Assembly: GCA_038093975.1 (NCBI GenBank)
Contig: JBBPTG010000039.1
Location: 118,144-182,143, forward strand
DNA length: 64,000 nucleotides
Origin: Chalciporus piperatus
Lineage: Eukaryota; Basidiomycota; Agaricomycetes; Boletales; Boletaceae
Direction of reading: 5' to 3'
Positions 31,926 to 45,380 of the stretch are shown here, piece after piece. The notes beneath the pieces were generated by a model that ran no database searches, had not been told where the DNA came from, and worked only from the letters and a program-made list of their open reading frames with translations. The stretch's first letter is position 1. Each line of letters opens with the position of its first letter. The translations under genes were made by a program, and so were the position numbers.

Positions 31926-32760
31926 TCATCTGATATCTGTTCCTTCTCGTTCTCCATTGGTTTCTCCCCCCTTCCAAGTCCATTCTTTCCACGTTCTGCT
32001 CTCATAATTCATTTCTCCGCCTCCCCCCCTCACCCCCGTAATTTTGTCTCTTATGGTAGATAGTAATTTTTTCTTCCGCCCATCCTGAGTCCCCCGAGCC
32101 GCTCCCTTCCCCTTTCAATCCCTCTGATCTTATTATCATCATTTAATATACTTTTGTCGACCTGTGGCATTCCTACTGACCGCGCAATGCATTTGTTTGA
32201 CTTACCTTCATGTGTGAGAGCACTTCTCCATATTTCGCCCAGGTAAATACAACGAATGTGTATGGCCTGCACAAGGTTGAAACTGATACATAGCATCTGT
32301 GAGAGTGATAGTCTACAAATATCATGCTCCATGTCACTGCTACCTTGCGAGGAACATCATGATGGACTCATAGCCTCGCTCACGTGCACCATTCATCCTG
32401 ACCTCAAGCTGACCTCAGAATCAAGGCTCTTCGCAGCTGCGCTGTTACACAACTGTGACGTTCGGAAACAACGTGACCCGATTGTCACCCGAGACATACT
32501 TATGACAAGGCTAATTTCACATTTACGGTATGGCACTAGCTGACCAAAGTGGATGGTCATGGAAAACGAACACGGAGGGTTAGGCGCAATATTGGCCAGG
32601 CGTTCGGAACCTTCGGCCAGTTTCATGTAATTTACCATACTGTCGTTACATTTGACGGAATTTACTTCACTGTTAGCGCGAGAATGCTGACCTGACCTGG
32701 ACTCCCTTTGTCATCAGTGGTACCTCAGAGAGAAATGAGCGTGTAACCGTTGCTACACAT
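31926..32760. other. Right edge of the 8-kb element and spacer
   Basis: A pyrimidine-rich 3' UTR-like stretch (31930-32120) follows the companion gene. The right subterminal repeat is at 32377-32418; beyond it nothing is recognised up to the next gene. Confidence 0.45.
32377..32418 (-). repeat. Right subterminal inverted repeat of the 8-kb element
   Basis: The reverse complement repeats the left-end order: two CTGAGGTCAG-like copies, GGTGCAC, then GAGCG. Together with 24415-24459 it brackets the three-gene element. Confidence 0.6.
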
Positions 32761-34304
32761 CTATCGTTCCAGCGTTCGAAGTACGTAATCGAGTGCTCGC
32801 AAGAACGTCTTTCCAATCACCTGCGTCCTCTCGAATTCCGCATCCGAAGACATGGCATGGGATGATCGGTTCTCGGCATAATCGCTCCACGGTGTGTTGA
32901 GCGAGAGAAACACGATTCCATCATGAGGCAGAAGCTCTCTAAGCACCACGTGTTGCAGATAGACTGGTCGGAAATTCAGCGTGTGTGAGAGACGCTACCC
33001 AAGGTTTTCTTGCCTTGTGTGTTGTAGAGCAGTGTCCAAGGGTCTTCGAGTCCGGCTTTGTTCAAGGCATCTGCGTCTAGAAACGCTGAAAGCTGATATA
33101 TGAGATCGAGTTGCTCGGTCGGGAGGGATGGGTGGTGCTGCAAGAACGTAGGTATCGTTCCTCTAACCCTCCAAAGGGAGCGAGGTTGGAGAAAGGCCAT
33201 TCGAGCGGTCCCTCGGCCTGGTAAACGATACCAAGCTCCCGCCCATATCAACCTTTTCCTTTTGCTCCGACGAACCTCCTGTCGGATGGCTTGCAAAACC
33301 TGAAAGACCTCCGGCAGGAAACGCGAGATCGTGAGATGCACAGCAACGTTGAGTATTTCGAGCGGTCGCGAAGCTGTTGGAGAAATAGCCATCTCGTTTT
33401 GATTCTTGATATCGATCGCCCTGCGTGTTTTATCGACATAGTCCGGTGCGTGTTGTAAGAACGACCAGTTTCCAGCGTACGTCGAGCCGGGTGGACTCAG
33501 AGGTCCTCGTCCGAGGATAAGGACATTCGCTTTCCGAGCAGCTGCGAGCCAAAAACTCTGGCTCAACCTGACGCCCGTCATCGGATCGAGGAAGGGCATC
33601 GTATACTCCCAAGAAGTCTCGTCAGGGGCAGCAAAGAGGGTATCAGAGACGATGTAGTTGACAACCGCAGACTCGGTTTCGATGAGCTCTTGTGTGGTCG
33701 GAGGTTTGACGTAGCGCGACTTTTCCTTTGGCGAGGAACCCTCAAGTTGGAGAGGGGGTGGTAAGCAGATGCGATGATGAGTACAGAATTTGGGACCCAA
33801 ACAAGGAAACGGCTGGTCCTCTGCGTGTTCCCTGTGTTGCAGAAGGTGTGTATGAAGTCGATAGATATGGTCACCGCCGATCATTGTGGTCCTGGTTCCG
33901 GCGAGAGAAGCACATAGATCGAACGAGGTATCTTCTTCATTTCCAAAGGGCAAATGTGAACGATGGGTACGGAAAGCGTGAGACCCTTCGACTTTGCTCG
34001 AAGCGTGAAGCAGAAAGTCGTCGAGGGATGCCTGGACTCGCTCCACTTTTGTGCGCTGGCGATCCGTGGTCCTCCTAGACTCGGACATCGTCGAATTAAA
34101 TCGCGTACCATGCTCGCGGTCCCAAAGAAACAGATGCAGGGCCTCGTTCACCGAATCCATCGCAGTTTTGAGCGAGTCCTGTGCAAGCGAACGGGAATCA
34201 CTGGCGGGGGGTGTTCGGAATACATCGCGCACCAGCGGCCATTCGTAGAAGAAGACCACTGCCAGAGTAAGAAAAAGCCAAAGGTATCTTCTCCGTCGAA
34301 TCAT
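32761..34304 (-). CDS. Type II membrane protein, PC-esterase/TBL-like fold suspected, 502 aa
   Basis: Exons 34304-32999 and 32963-32761 join across a 35-nt GT...AG intron. A cytosolic basic tip (MIRRRR) and one membrane anchor (YLWLFLTLAVVFFYEW, residues 7-22) are followed by a long lumenal domain. Order of motifs: LAGTRTTMIGGDH at the place where TBL/Cas1-type acyl-esterases carry GDS, CLGPKFCTHHRICLPPP, then ANVLILGRGPLSP, and a C-terminal VLRELLPHDGIVFLSL block. This architecture resembles Golgi polysaccharide O-acetyl esterase/transferase relatives, which is my inference. The nucleophile Ser expected in GDS is not visible, so it may be a diverged or inactive member. Its upstream neighbour is the divergent TFIIIA gene. 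Confidence 0.6.
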
Positions 34305-34465
34305 CTAAAATGCAGTCCTTTGAGATGTTTTAGCGGGAGGAGATAGTTTGATTATTTTTCTTACGAGTGGCCGATAAGAGGTTATCGGAGAAATTAACTC
34401 AGTAATTCATCCCAGACACTACCATAGCAGTGACTGGCACCGCGTGTCCGCGTTGCGGGAAAGTC

Positions 34466-36095
34466 ATGCAGGCGACCATCTCCACGACAGTACTCGGGAA
34501 GCGGAGAAAATCGCATTTTGTTCTGCGACTGTCCTCCAGTCCATCACCTTCAGAAGCTTCGACAGCCCTCGCAACAACTTCTGCAACTACACCCAAATTG
34601 CCACCTATCGTACCCCTCAAAATCAGCAAGAAATCACGCTACCCATGCACGTATTCCGAGTGCACGAAATCATACTCGAAACCGTCGAGGTTGGAGGAAC
34701 ACTACCGGTCGCATACCGGAGAGGTCAGGGGTGCTGTATCTCCAGAGTCTGTCGGGATCTCATACTCTCTATGTAGCGTCCATTTACCTGCAATGAATGT
34801 GGAAAATCATACTTGCGAGAGACACATTTACAAGCTCACGCAAAGAGTCACTTGTCCGAGTCGGAAAGACCATATTTGTGTACCGAATCTGCGGAATGTA
34901 AAAAACGATTCTGGACGCTTCAACATCTCGTCGTCCATGAAAATACCCATAGAGGTGACAAGTCGTATATTGTTGGTGTTTCCTCGTATGAGATTCACAT
35001 GTTTCATCTGACATTTGTTCAGTGCCCAGAGGCAAACTGTGACGAGGTGTTTGCAAAGCACCACCAACTACGTGCTCACATATGTGAGGCTCACTCCTTG
35101 CCGGGAACAAAACCATATATCTGTTCACATCCAGGATGTACGAAATCGTTTGCAACCAACCAAAAGTTGCGTGGTCATATAAAAACACATGACGGTATGG
35201 TTTGAATTCTTGCCCTCAGGGGCGTTATATTCATGTCGGCCCACCAGAAAAGCGATATACTTGCTCGCACCTTATTTGTTTACCGGGGCCTGACAAGGAT
35301 CCCGTGTACTTTGGGACATGGACAGCCCTACAAGCACATATGCGCAACCTTCATCCCCCAGCATGCATGCATCCTTCATGTAAGGGGCGCACATTTGCAT
35401 CACAGCACAATCTTAGAGCCCATCAAAAGTTGCATGAGCAGCAGGAAGTGGAAAAACGACTTTACACAGTTGACAGGGACGAAGATTCCACCGATGGCGA
35501 AGGTTCTAATCCACGCAAACGACGACGTGGTGGTGAACTTGGCCGAGACTGGAAGTGCGACTTCGTGGGGTGCGGTAAAGACTTCAAATCGGTAGGTCCT
35601 CTTGGATCTATTGACCCGACAACTCACAATTTCCTATAGAATAAAGCACTCACGACGCACCACAACGTCACCCATCTCGGCCAGCGTAACCATGTTTGCC
35701 CCCACGTACACTGCAAGAGTGCGTTTGGGTACAAGCATCTTCTCGATCGCCATCTCGCGAAGATACACTCCTCGACAGTAGTATCCTCGGAGGACGACAC
35801 TGGTGCTACCACCGGGGAAGACATGGATATTGAGGCAATCACCGGCCTGGCATATGCGACCCGCTCACGAAAGTCAACATCCATACGATGCCCATACCCC
35901 CATCTCGACGCGCTGGTGGCGTCGAGTGTAGAACCGTCCGGAGCTTCTTCTAGCAAGACTTGCGAGCATGTCTTGACGCGTGCCTATGACCTTCGTCGCC
36001 ATCTCAGGTCGGAACATGGAATAGATACCGATAAGGCGAAAGTAGATGCTTGGGTCGGGGCGCAGAGGCACGCGCAGCATCTGGATTCTATCTAG
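34466..36095 (+). CDS. Transcription factor IIIA-like multi-C2H2 zinc finger protein, 474 aa
   Basis: Exons 34466-34723, 34777-34971, 35023-35194, 35248-35591 and 35640-36095 join in frame. After a Ser/Thr-rich start come about nine C2H2 fingers beginning CTYSECTKSYSKPSRLEEH, with TFIIIA-like linkers (SHTGERPFTC). A longer insert precedes finger CMHPSCKGRTFASQHNLRAH, and a charged hinge NPRKRRRGGELGRDWKC precedes the finger CDFVGCGKDFKS. The last finger is split (CPYP ... CEHVLTRAYDLRRHLRSEH). This count and the conserved YDLRRHLR end match fungal TFIIIA, which binds the 5S rRNA gene internal control region and 5S RNA. I chose the first in-frame ATG (34466). Confidence 0.85.
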
Positions 36096-36545
36096 ACCCT
36101 TAGATTGCGCCTATACGATTGCTTTCCGGTTGGGCATCACTGACCCTTGATTGTTATTGACGCTCCATTCCAGGTGAGCATTTCATGATCAAAGATCCGA
36201 CCGTGTTTTGTTCGATGTTCCATTCTCGAAACCCTGGCACTGTATCGGTGATTTTCTAGGACCCCACGTAAGTTTTCCGCACGCAGACACCCCAGAATCT
36301 ATGAGCAGGGTCCGCTTCCATTCCATTCCCACGAGCGACATGAACCCTTGCAATGCCTCGAGCCTCGTGACGACTTTCCTATCCGGCGCCTGAGATTGAT
36401 CTATCGATTTGTAGAAGTGTCAAATGTATGCTGCTGTTTGGTACCATCGATATGTACAGCCCTAATTGGCGCTCGGAGGAGTATGAAGGGCCGAACTGGC
36501 TAGTCTAGTCGTCGTCTTACCCTTCTTTCTTGGTTACCATCTCCA

Positions 36546-38502
<1,957 letters not shown>

Positions 38503-39034
38503 GTCTCTGGTCTCTGAGTCTTAGACGACCAGGTCCCTGGACACCTCATTCATTTTCATTTTCGTCTTTGGTTCCGATTTGCGTGGAATATTTGGAACAT
38601 GATATTATACCTCGTCGTAGAATACGGATGTGAGGAATGTGCACCACGACCTGACCTTTTTCTCGATCCGCGTTCTTCACGTTTCTGGTTGTATGTACAG
38701 TGTTTCGCTTCGTCGCTGTAATCTGATGTATTCCGTATTCGCGTTGGATCGTGGGTGGGTTCAAGCTCTTGGATGCAAGAGTCAACGAGATGGAGGGTAA
38801 CACAGACTGCGTGATGATGCACATGTTTGGGACCATACTAGCCTAGAGTAGGTGACTACATATCATACTGGGGTTATCATGACGATGAAAAGGTACAAGA
38901 TGAGACAAAGGACTATTGACCATCCGTTGTAGGGAGAGAACAATTATAAAGGTAACACAATGAAAAGTTGGATATATGGAAGAGAAGATGAAGGACTTGG
39001 ATTCAGACTTCGAGTTGGGCATACATGTGCATGC
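38503..39034. other. Convergent 3' region between MAPK and Fic gene
   Basis: Two converging genes face each other over about 530 bp. The sequence is unique, with no coding exon or repeat seen. Confidence 0.4.
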
Positions 39035-41060
39035 TCACTGGCACGTCATGATACGCTCGACATCCGTGAGTGACGTCTTGATGCTCTCGACGATGCAATT
39101 GATCAGGGGCTGGTAGTCACCCTCCCATGCCTATCATGAGTGAGCACGAGCAACGTCGAAACCTCAAAGTGTCCACTCACCGTATTCATGCTTTCATAGT
39201 ATGCACTTCGCCATACGGGAGAGATGCACACGGGCGGGTATCCGTGGCGCAGAAGTGGGATGGATGAAAGCAGTCTTGCCATGCGTCCGTTTCCGTCCTG
39301 TCCACGACATGATACTTTGGTGAAATACGTCAAATCGAAAGGAGGACCACTCACATCAAAGGGATGACAACGCGTGAACGTCACATGTATCCACGCCGCC
39401 GTCGCAAACGGATTCCTCCATCTCGCGATGTATTGCTGCAATGGCATTTATCCAACGACAAAGACTCGTATGAAAGCAAGTTAGACGTACCCTCGCCATC
39501 TTGCAAATATAATCCAGCTGCTGGTCCACCTGCTCTACAGGACAAAACGCGAGGTTGTATTGATGACTTCTCACCACCGCCGATCTTTGTGTCGCTTGGC
39601 GTGTCGATCCGGCGTTGACGTAGTGTACTGCACGTGCACCTGCGCATTCGCGACCAGCGTCGCGGATCTGGATTTTGGACGAACGCATCAGTTTGGAGTG
39701 GATTTCCTTGATGGTCGTTGTCGTTAGTAGTTCGACACGATCAAAGATGGGCAAGAGGGATGCGTAGGCCTGTTTTTGTTGCAAGTTACCATGATTGTTC
39801 ATTAGGTGTTCGGGATCAGTTGAGAGCAGGGGGGAGAACGTGTTGGACGCTTTGGTCAGTCAACATCTTTGTGAGTGAGGGTGACACGTGCCTCGTCGAG
39901 ATCGAGTAAACTATCAATGAGTGCGTCTGGATCCTTGAGATCGCTCTGTGGTGTGAATTGTACGAGAGAAGATATGAATCCATATCGCGTCAATGCCTCG
40001 ATGGACTATGAAGCCAAATCGATGTCAGATGTGCACCACGAGTGACGATAGCAGCAACTGCTTGGATCAGAGAGATCGACGCACCTCGGGCAAGAGTTCG
40101 CAGTCCTGGTCGAGATGGAGAGCCTGAAGCCAATTGTAATTGAGTAGCTGTCGCTGGTTCCTAGACGTTCGCCATGCGTTGAGGATGTCTGAATGACAGG
40201 AAGGGAGCATCGGCCAAGAGAACGGGTTGGCGAACGAACGGGCAGCTTTCCAATCCTGGAAGAACCTCAGGCTATCGCTCTTGTGTGCTAAGCACAGGGA
40301 ATGTGGAGCGGGAAGGGATTCAAGTCAGAGTCGACCCCAATGGACGGTCGCCCGAAGGAATCATGGAGGCTCACCCTGTTGTTCTGCATCTCCTTGAGCC
40401 CGGTTCCTCACCGCCGAAACAAATTCTGCGAACGATGCGCACTGAGGACCTGCATCGATCGAGTTCAGCACCTAAACAAGCATTCGGTCAAAGCTCGCCC
40501 ACGATCACAACTCGTATGCACGACCACGTACCTCGTCATAGAGCTCCAGCGCAGTGCTCAAAGAACCACCCGCGGCGCGTACGTCCGCAACGCGGACTTG
40601 AAAGAACGGAACTGGAAACTTAGGAAGGTAATAATCCTCCCAGGAAAGCGCAAGGTGGCGGAGGCAACGCTCAATGTCAGGCGGTGCAGAGGCATTGTGA
40701 AGACGAGTAACCATCTCGCACAGAGTCTGGGCATCATCGGCGGGTACGATCTCTGGGAGAACCTACTCCCGAGGACATGGTGGAGAGGGCATTGACGGTG
40801 AATGGAGGTCACGGAACGGAACAAGGATCGCCGCGACGATGTATCGATATGTGTTAAGGCGAAAACAATGGAAAGGACGTCAAGATACGTACGACTAACT
40901 CGGGAACCGAGGTGTAATCCCATCCCGCGATATGGATGGGAGCGAGCTGCGGACTGTGGAACGGGACGCGGAATTCAGAATCAGACGCCACGTTCATCAC
41001 GATCGTTTGAGAAGGATGACTGCGTTGTACACTGCGAGCGCGTCTGATAAGTATCGACAT
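39035..41060 (-). CDS. Fic-domain (Fido) protein, predicted AMP-transferase
   Basis: Transfers AMP (or a related nucleotide) to hydroxyl side chains of target proteins, by family. Multi-exon minus gene starting at ATG 41060 (MSILIRRARS) and ending in IMTCQ at 39035. Good exons: 41060-40894; about 40755-40500 (DAQTLCEMVTRLHN, SWEDYYLPKFPVPF); about 40260-40088 (DWKAARSFANPFSW); about 40010-39890; about 39830-39490; then NPFATAAWIHVTFTRCHPFD, split by an intron (39353-39301) from DGNGRMARLLSSI. The assembled HPFDDGNGR is the canonical Fic motif HPFx(D/E)GNGR with His, Asp, Asn and Arg intact. Upstream FCPVEQVDQQLDYI is the usual pre-core helix. I did not find a clear (S/T)xxxE(G/N) inhibitory helix. 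The exact 5' exon borders are less sure than the core. Confidence 0.8.
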
Positions 41061-41867
41061 GTCGGGCCACCACGGAAAGCAAGCAAGCAAGGCAGATGAA
41101 ACGAAAAACAACAAGTGTGGAGTAAAGTGGAGTCCTACCTTGGCAATAACTTCCTACTTGCGACCGCTCCCTCACGGTACGGAAAGAAACGGAAGAGAAG
41201 ATGTTTACCTCTCGATCTTGACTCCTTTAACCGGTCCGTAGGATGCTGGCGGGGAACGGGGTTGCGGTACTAGCTTCGACTTGGCTTCGATGTGTCGGTA
41301 TCGAGTATAGACAGGCGCATCCATCGTGCCACATATATTTCGGTTGCAATGCTGCTATGTCCATGTACCTGCAGGGTGACCTTGCAAGGATGTCCACATG
41401 TCCACCTTGCCCCCAAGGGCGCAACAGATCTGTCTATATTTGACACCCAGAACAACTACCGAATGCTTATTGGCGGGAGATGGGATCGATTGGAAACCGT
41501 GGGGTTAGTGACTGGCTAGTGCGCCTCGAAGAACGGCGCAGGCCGCTATTCTTGATCTCTGTAGGATCAAATCGTATGACTAGAAAATTTGTTTAATCGT
41601 CATCTAGGCCGCCGCGCCGCCGCCTCCATGCTCTGACTATTACTATGCTTAGTGCTATACTAAAAGCCATGCGAGACAGCTGGACAACATACCAACCCCG
41701 AAATGTGAAAGCAATAAGCCACATTATACATTTGAATACACCACAGGTCTATCAACGATCCTAATTTCATCCTCCCCCCTGGATCTCTATTTCGATCTGC
41801 CCGCCGTCCTGTTTTGGACTTGTCCTGCGCACACTGCGCACCGCATCCAGGTCGACAGCGGCAACAC
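41061..41867. other. Spacer between Fic gene and TRP1
   Basis: Contains the upstream region of the Fic gene and the 3' region of TRP1. A roughly palindromic GGTGACCTTGCAAGG-type stretch lies near 41375. No gene recognised. Confidence 0.4.
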
Positions 41868-44326
41868 TTATGGCTGCGTCTTGACAGCCTCCACAAACGC
41901 CTTCACCTTTTCCGGATCCTTACCCGAGCCATCCTCAAGCTCGACGCCCCCACTCACGTCCACCGCCCAAGGACGCACCCGCTCGATAGCTTCACGCACG
42001 TTATCAGGCGTGAGCCCGCCCGCAAGGATCAACGGCATGCGAGCCTGCCGCAAAGTTTGTTCGGTTCCACCGCCATTCACATTCGCGAACTCGCCCGCAT
42101 CGACAACCTCTCGTGCGCGGACCCAGTCAACAGTCTTCCCACTCCCACCACTCAATCCATCACTCCGCTGTGCGTCGAGAAGGACGAATGAGTGCAATCC
42201 CGGCCGAGTGACCTCGCTCAAGGTGTCCCGTGTCCTATTTGCGTTCAAACCAGGACCTTGAACGTGGAACGCCCGAACGACAGGGACGCTGATGAACCGA
42301 GCCCACTCGAGGGGTTCCGCACCATGTAGCTGGACCGCATCCAACCCGACACAGGTGACTATCTCTTGGACAAGATCCAGGGGAGCACCTTGGAATACAC
42401 CCACGAGTGCAGGACGGCGGTGAGGGCGTGCGAGTGTGCGAGAGAAACGATGTGCATGGCCGGCGAACCAAGGGGTGTTGTCGTCTCCAGTGGTCTCTGC
42501 TTCTATCTCCGCCGCTGTCTCTCCGTTTGGGCTCACCTTTGCGTCACGCCATGCATGGAGGGAACCCGCTATCGATCGCGCCATGTCCATGGAGACGTAA
42601 CGCTTGCTGGAGGGTACGAAAATGAGGCCCAGCATGTCTGCACCTGCCTCGGCAGCAACCAATGCATCCTCCGCGCTCTTAATCCCACATATCTTCACCA
42701 ATGGCTTCTCCTGTTCTTCATCCGGTTGTGGAGGCAATGGCCAGTCAAGTAACTGGTGTATGAACGCCCTCGGGTCAGCAGCTCGCATGAGTGACTCGCC
42801 AACGAGTACTGCGCCAACACCCTCTGCTGCGTACCCGCGGACATCCTCTGGCGTAGCGATCCCGCTCAGAGCACAGAGGATGACGTCACGTCCAGTTACC
42901 ATATCTGCGAGTCGACTTGTCGTACCCATGTCGACATTGAAGTTGTGCAGATTCCGGTTGTTGACTCCGATGACTTTGGCCCCGAGATCGATCGCGATCT
43001 GCATCTCCTCTGCACTGTTCACCTCCACGAGAGGTTCCATTCCGAGGGAGAGGGAATAAGCGTATAATGCGTTGAGTCGCTCACGAGGGAGCATGGCGAC
43101 GATGAGGAGGACGGTATCTGCACCCTGGAGGCGTGCCTCTGCGATCTGGTATTCGTCTAGAATGAAGTCTTTCCGGAGAATCGCTGGTCGGTGCGGTAGC
43201 GAGTCGATCGCCTGCCGAGCGAGACGCATGTCGAGAAGGGAGCCCTTGAACCAGGTTGGTTCAGTTAGAACAGAGATGACGGAGGCACCAGCGAGGGCGT
43301 AGGTGAGTGCCTGTTGAGCTGCGTTGGTATTGAGTGCGATGTCACCCTTGGACGGGCTTGCACGCTTGATTTCGGCCATTAGTGCTGGTGTTTTGGATTT
43401 CAAGCGAGAGACGATGGGGATGAGTGGTGGGGCGAGGTGGAGAGAAAGGTGGGCCTCGAGATCGCAGAAGGAAGCGCCTGAGAGCGATTTTGCGTGTTCG
43501 ACGTCCTTGAGTCGTTGTGCGTAGATCCGCTCAAGAATCGAAGGCGCTTTTGTTTTCAGATCGGACCGTTGTGCCCCCCGGTCCATTTTGGCTGCGAGGG
43601 CGTTGTATGGGAACGGTGGGAGGGTGGCATCCAGGACGAGCGAGTGGGGGTTTTCCCTCCAGGTGCCGCCTTTGAGATCAAGGAAGTTACGGATGAGTTG
43701 GTCGCCTCCTTCCGAGAGAATACTCTCTGGGTGGTACTGAACCGCTTCGAGCGCGAACTCGCGATGCCGGACGCCCATGATGACTCCACTCTCCTCGGTT
43801 GCGCAGGTCACCATGAGTTCTTTGGGAAGCGTCTTGAGTGAAGCGCTGAGGGAGTGGTATCGGGTGGACATGATGCCCTGAGGGACTCCTTTGAAACATC
43901 CACGACCATCGTGTTTGATGGGACTGAGCTTGCCATGTTTGATCTCTCCGGCGTAGCTGTATCCGTGTCAATGAAAGACGCTCATGAATGAACGGTCAGT
44001 TGAACGCACCCAATCGTACCACCATAGACGTCGACGATGCACTCTAGGCCCATACACACCCCGAGAACGGGCACCTTTCCAGTAAAGTAATGAATCGCAT
44101 CACGGGATACGCCCGAGTCCGTCTTCGGGTGCCCTGGTCCAGGCGAGATGATGAGGGACTTGATGTTCAGCTGCGGTAACAACGATGCAGGGATCGCATC
44201 GTTGCGCACTACCGTTACTTTCGCGCCAAGAAGACAGAGCTGCTGGTAGAGATTCCAGGTGAACGAGTCAAAGTTGTCGATGAGTAGACAGTCTATTGGG
44301 CCTGCTAGTGCGGGTGGGAGTGCCAT
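41868..44326 (-). CDS. TRP1: Trifunctional tryptophan enzyme: anthranilate synthase GATase / IGP synthase / PRA isomerase, 801 aa
   Basis: Catalyses three tryptophan steps: glutamine amidotransfer for anthranilate synthase, PRA to CDRP isomerisation, and indole-3-glycerol-phosphate formation. Exons 44326-44010 and 43956-41868, one 53-nt intron. GATase domain (about 1-230) with the nucleophile Cys91 in GVCMGLE and the partner VQYHPES. IGPS domain (about 275-540) with MAEIKRASPSKGDI, ILRKDFILDEYQI and VGESLMRA. PRAI domain (about 550-801) with LVKICGIKSAEDA and a C-terminal LILAGGLTPDNV. This order is the standard fungal trpC/TRP1 fusion. Full length, no defects. It usually partners with a separate TRP2-type anthranilate synthase component I. 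Confidence 0.97.
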
Positions 44327-45001
44327 GATGGTTGATGTCAGTGTGAGCCTCGTCGTCTTCGCAGTATTTATGAGCAGGAATCAGAGGATGGCTGAGGATG
44401 GGTCGAGAATGAGCTAATTGTTTTCGGTGCTGATGATGACCGCGCTGATTTGCGTGAGAGGACTTGGTCCAACTTGATCATCAACCATACAGTGAGCATC
44501 AGCCTTCACAACCCGATTCTATTGTCAGTCAATCAACATGATTGATACTGGTCCAAGTATTGGCCTTGGGATGCAACTTGGGCTCATCTGAACATTGCCC
44601 TAGACTCTGCACCAAAGCTGCCAGTACGGTTCTGGATTCTGGAGAACACCGTATGTGCTAGTTAACTAGCACACCGTCCAAATGGTAACATTATCTAGTA
44701 AATCTGGCTCTCAACTCGCAGCGCTTCGAACGCGATTTGGACTGGCTGCCTGACCCACGGGAGCAACATGGATGACTGGCGCAACCCGGGCCGGAATTTC
44801 GCCGCCACTGTGCGTGAGTATGCGCGACTTGAATCAGCGAACGACGTGATCTTTCTTGACTTCGTTTATCATCCTGATTGCCAGCTTGTTCCTCTACACG
44901 TTCCGCAGAAGCAGCCCTTCGTACGTTTGACTTGAACCTCGCTCTCTGGCCTGCCTTCTTGCGGAGTTCTTGATTCTTCCCCGACGTCTGCTTGCCCTAG
45001 T
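44327..45001. other. TRP1 upstream region
   Basis: No gene recognised; a GTATTTATGAG TATA-like stretch lies about 40 bp upstream of the TRP1 ATG. I did not find a perfect TGACTCA box that would mark Gcn4/CpcA control. Confidence 0.4.
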
Positions 45002-45380
45002 CATCCGAGCCACGAAACTAGGCCATTCGAGTGGTCATTTGTGATGCAAGATAGTCAGCTCACGCTCATGCGCATCATTCAAGAACGGTATACGAATTCA
45101 GAGTTTTGGGTTTCTCTCCTCGTGTCATACGGCGGTTGGGGATGAATTGACGCCGGATGAGGTGCTTCATCTCGCGGCTGCGATGCAGTTTTCTGGGTTC
45201 AATGGGGACGTTGTGGATGGTGAATGATTCGGTCGCTCATGAGGTGGTAACGCGGTTCTACAGAGAGATGTTCAAGCACGAGGATCTCGATTTCGAACGT
45301 GCAGCGACAGCGTTGAACATCGCGGTCAGGAGCTGGTGCCGTTGGAGCAACGGATCGTTTTCATTCACATCGGAATTTGA
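45002..45380 (+). pseudogene. Decayed C-terminal fragment of a CHAT-domain protein
   Basis: CHAT domains are caspase-like Cys/His peptidase modules, often C-terminal to TPR repeats in Agaricomycetes (family knowledge). Readable pieces in three changing frames: LTLMRIIQERYTNSEF; then FLSSCHTAVGDELTPDEVLH with AAAMQFSGF; then GTLWMVNDSVAHEVVTRFYR; then VPLEQRIVFIHIGI and a stop at 45380. The catalytic-Cys motif SSCHTA is still visible. Frame breaks occur near 45113, 45196 and 45330, so no functional protein can be made. The N-terminal TPR part and the His motif of the domain were not found. Confidence 0.8.

Larger units (their letters stand above)
24415..32418. mobile_element. About 8-kb three-gene DNA element with Tnp2-like protein and inverted subterminal repeats
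   Basis: Near its left end, 24415-24459 contains CTGAGGTCAGGCTGAGGTCA then GGTGCAC and GAGCG. The reverse complement of 32377-32418 has the same order (CTGAGGTCAGCTTGAGGTCA, GGTGCAC, GAGCG). Between them are exactly three genes: 24712-25467 (-), 25624-30194 (+) and 30373-31925 (+). The repeats may be subterminal, since exact ends and target duplication were not found. The large gene belongs to a family I know as highly repeated in Agaricomycetes, always close to a companion like the third gene. Full reading frames suggest a recently active copy. Confidence 0.65.
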
